Below, piece after piece: positions 12,695-13,796 of a DNA stretch of 13,796 nt; position 1 is the stretch's first letter, and every line of letters starts with the position of its first letter. A program made the position numbers and the translations under genes. Under the pieces are notes generated by a model. It was given only the letters and a program-made list of their open reading frames with translations, was not told the origin of the DNA and did not search any database. Location of the stretch: positions 1-13,796 of the forward strand of contig JAAZFD010000028.1 of the NCBI GenBank assembly GCA_012511925.1, in the 5' to 3' direction. Origin of the DNA: Clostridiales bacterium (GTDB lineage: Bacteria > Bacillota > Clostridia > Christensenellales > CAG-138).

Positions 12695-13796
12695 TTATTC
12701 CTCGTATTTTGAAGCCATAAGAATTGCACGATAAAGTGCAGAATCGGTTAACTTGATTTTCTCATCAGTTTCACGCTTTTGAATGAACACATAGCCGTTT
12801 TTATCTAAGAAATATAGCTTTAGCTCTAAGAAAATATTCAGGGCAAGCAAGCAATCGGCTTCGCCAAGCCTAAGCGATGCGGCTGTATTTTCAACAAGAT
12901 TTTTAACATGCGTAGCCATACTAACACACATTCCATTAAATTCTCTGAAGATTTTGCCCATCATCTTGTGCTCTGTAATGCTTTTTGCCCTCTCGGCATA
13001 TTCGTAAGCGCTAAACTCGATTGTTTTAGGCATAATTAGCCTTGCTGCGTTTTGCAGCCGTGAAAAAACAGTATTCACAAAGCCCTTGTCCATCGGTGTG
13101 TCGTAAATAATTATGTTGTTAAATCGGCACAAGGAATCTAAAATCAAATCCAGCTTTGGCGCACAAACTATTGCGTTGTAGTTGCTTGGACGCTTTACAG
13201 GTGTGTTGAAAAACAAATCATAATCGACTATATTCGCTTTTTTAAGCCTTTCAACAAGGTTTGCAGCACCTGTATGCGTGTTTACAAGCACAAGCGTTCC
13301 CTCGCCCGAATTCGAAAATGCTTCGGTGATTGCTAAAAACACATTTTGATGAATTAGGTTCTCGCCAACCGCTTCAACAGCCGTTTTTTTGTGCTTTTTA
13401 TTCGAAAGAAAGGCATCATAGAACTTCACCTTTGCCCTATTGAAGTAAAGCTCTGCGTTTTCTATTTCACCTTGGTTGAACTCGGAAATTTTTAGCTGTA
13501 GTTTTGTACTGTTCTTCCAAACATTAAGCGATGGAGTGTATAGCACCTGCATTTTCTCATAGGAAATCAGCTCACAAAACCTGTGTGCCTTATCGAATGC
13601 CACGAAATCAAGCTCGGTGTCCTTCGAATGCAATCTGCCGCTTAGGTGATTGGCCTCTGCGCCTATCTTTCTCATGGATTGCAGGGTACAATCCTCTGTT
13701 AATAGCACAGGATGCGGATTGCCCTCGCCAAAGGGTGCTAAGCCCTCAAGCATATTTACAAAAGCAGGGGTTATCTCCGAAAAATCTGCTCTAAAA
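12695..13796 (-). CDS. recJ: Single-stranded-DNA-specific exonuclease RecJ, C-terminal part (5' end cut by window edge)
   Basis: RecJ degrades single-stranded DNA 5' to 3' in recombination and mismatch repair. The reading frame is open to the window edge, so the true start lies outside; the first in-window codons read FRADFSEITPAFVNM. The diagnostic LAPFGEGNPHPVLL (about 18 residues in) marks the end of the DHHA1 region, followed by the OB-fold DNA-binding domain (SMRKIGAEANHLSG, ELDFVAFDKAHRFCE). The remaining roughly 240 residues, with ENLIHQNVFLAITEAF, GTLVLVNTHTGAANLVERL and NIIIYDTPMDKGF, match the extra C-terminal domain of the long Gram-positive RecJ. The catalytic DHH motifs are not in the window, so activity cannot be judged. 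No frameshift is seen in the visible part. Confidence 0.88.
   Translation of the reverse strand, partial: FRADFSEITPAFVNMLEGLAPFGEGNPHPVLLTEDCTLQSMRKIGAEANHLSGRLHSKDTELDFVAFDKAHRFCELISYEKMQVLYTPSLNVWKNSTKLQLKISEFNQGEIENAELYFNRAKVKFYDAFLSNKKHKKTAVEAVGENLIHQNVFLAITEAFSNSGEGTLVLVNTHTGAANLVERLKKANIVDYDLFFNTPVKRPSNYNAIVCAPKLDLILDSLCRFNNIIIYDTPMDKGFVNTVFSRLQNAARLIMPKTIEFSAYEYAERAKSITEHKMMGKIFREFNGMCVSMATHVKNLVENTAASLRLGEADCLLALNIFLELKLYFLDKNGYVFIQKRETDEKIKLTDSALYRAILMASKYEE

Noticed and set aside
12695..13796. recJ as a truncated pseudogene starting at an internal ATG (13753)
   Set aside because: The frame stays open to the window edge with RecJ-like sequence before that ATG, so the gene is cut by the window and not broken.
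1..13796. CRISPR array, tRNA or mobile element
   Set aside because: No regularly spaced direct repeats, no cloverleaf-like sequence, and no transposase, integrase or phage protein was seen on either strand.

Overview
This window reads as a low-to-moderate GC piece of a Firmicutes (Clostridia-like) chromosome. The pointers are a YlmC/YmxH-type small protein of the kind found in spore formers, a DUF951 protein, a SipS-type signal peptidase I, the long Gram-positive form of RecJ, a lipoprotein with a cohesin-like domain, and strong AGGAGG-type ribosome binding sites. Only one gene (the YlmC/YmxH-like one) lies on the + strand; all others are on the - strand. I see no tRNA, rRNA, CRISPR array, transposase or phage gene, and no gene-free stretch longer than 300 bases. 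Both ends cut through genes: a GGDEF-type diguanylate cyclase at the left and recJ at the right.

Layout, read along the - strand from right to left. (1) The C-terminal part of RecJ is followed by two extracytoplasmic proteins, a small secreted one and a larger cohesin-like lipoprotein, which share a related short domain. (2) After a strong terminator comes a three-gene group: a macro-domain protein fused to an XRE-like domain, a small unknown protein whose ATG abuts the macro stop codon, and a stand-alone von Willebrand A (vWA) protein. This resembles an ADP-ribose-linked stress or conflict module; its function is not established here. (3) A divergent PRPP synthetase paralogue has its own good promoter and is followed by two unknown membrane proteins, one with an N-terminal zinc ribbon. 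(4) The + strand YlmC/YmxH-like gene lies between this block and tadA, which is transcribed divergently from it. (5) A compact operon behind a clear sigma-A-type promoter encodes a two-TM membrane protein, DUF951, signal peptidase I, L-asparaginase and DapB. (6) A PAS-GGDEF protein closes the left end.

The most unusual observations are: the dihydrodipicolinate reductase carries a C-terminal pair of aspartokinase-like ACT domains, suggesting feedback control moved onto DapB, in an operon with an aspartate-producing asparaginase; the macro/XRE, small protein and vWA gene group, with an intrinsic terminator just before its first gene and a hairpin that would cover the vWA ribosome binding site; a PRPP synthetase with altered ribose-phosphate loop residues; and a related small domain shared by two adjacent exported proteins. 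All functional calls rest on reading motifs by eye; no database search was run.
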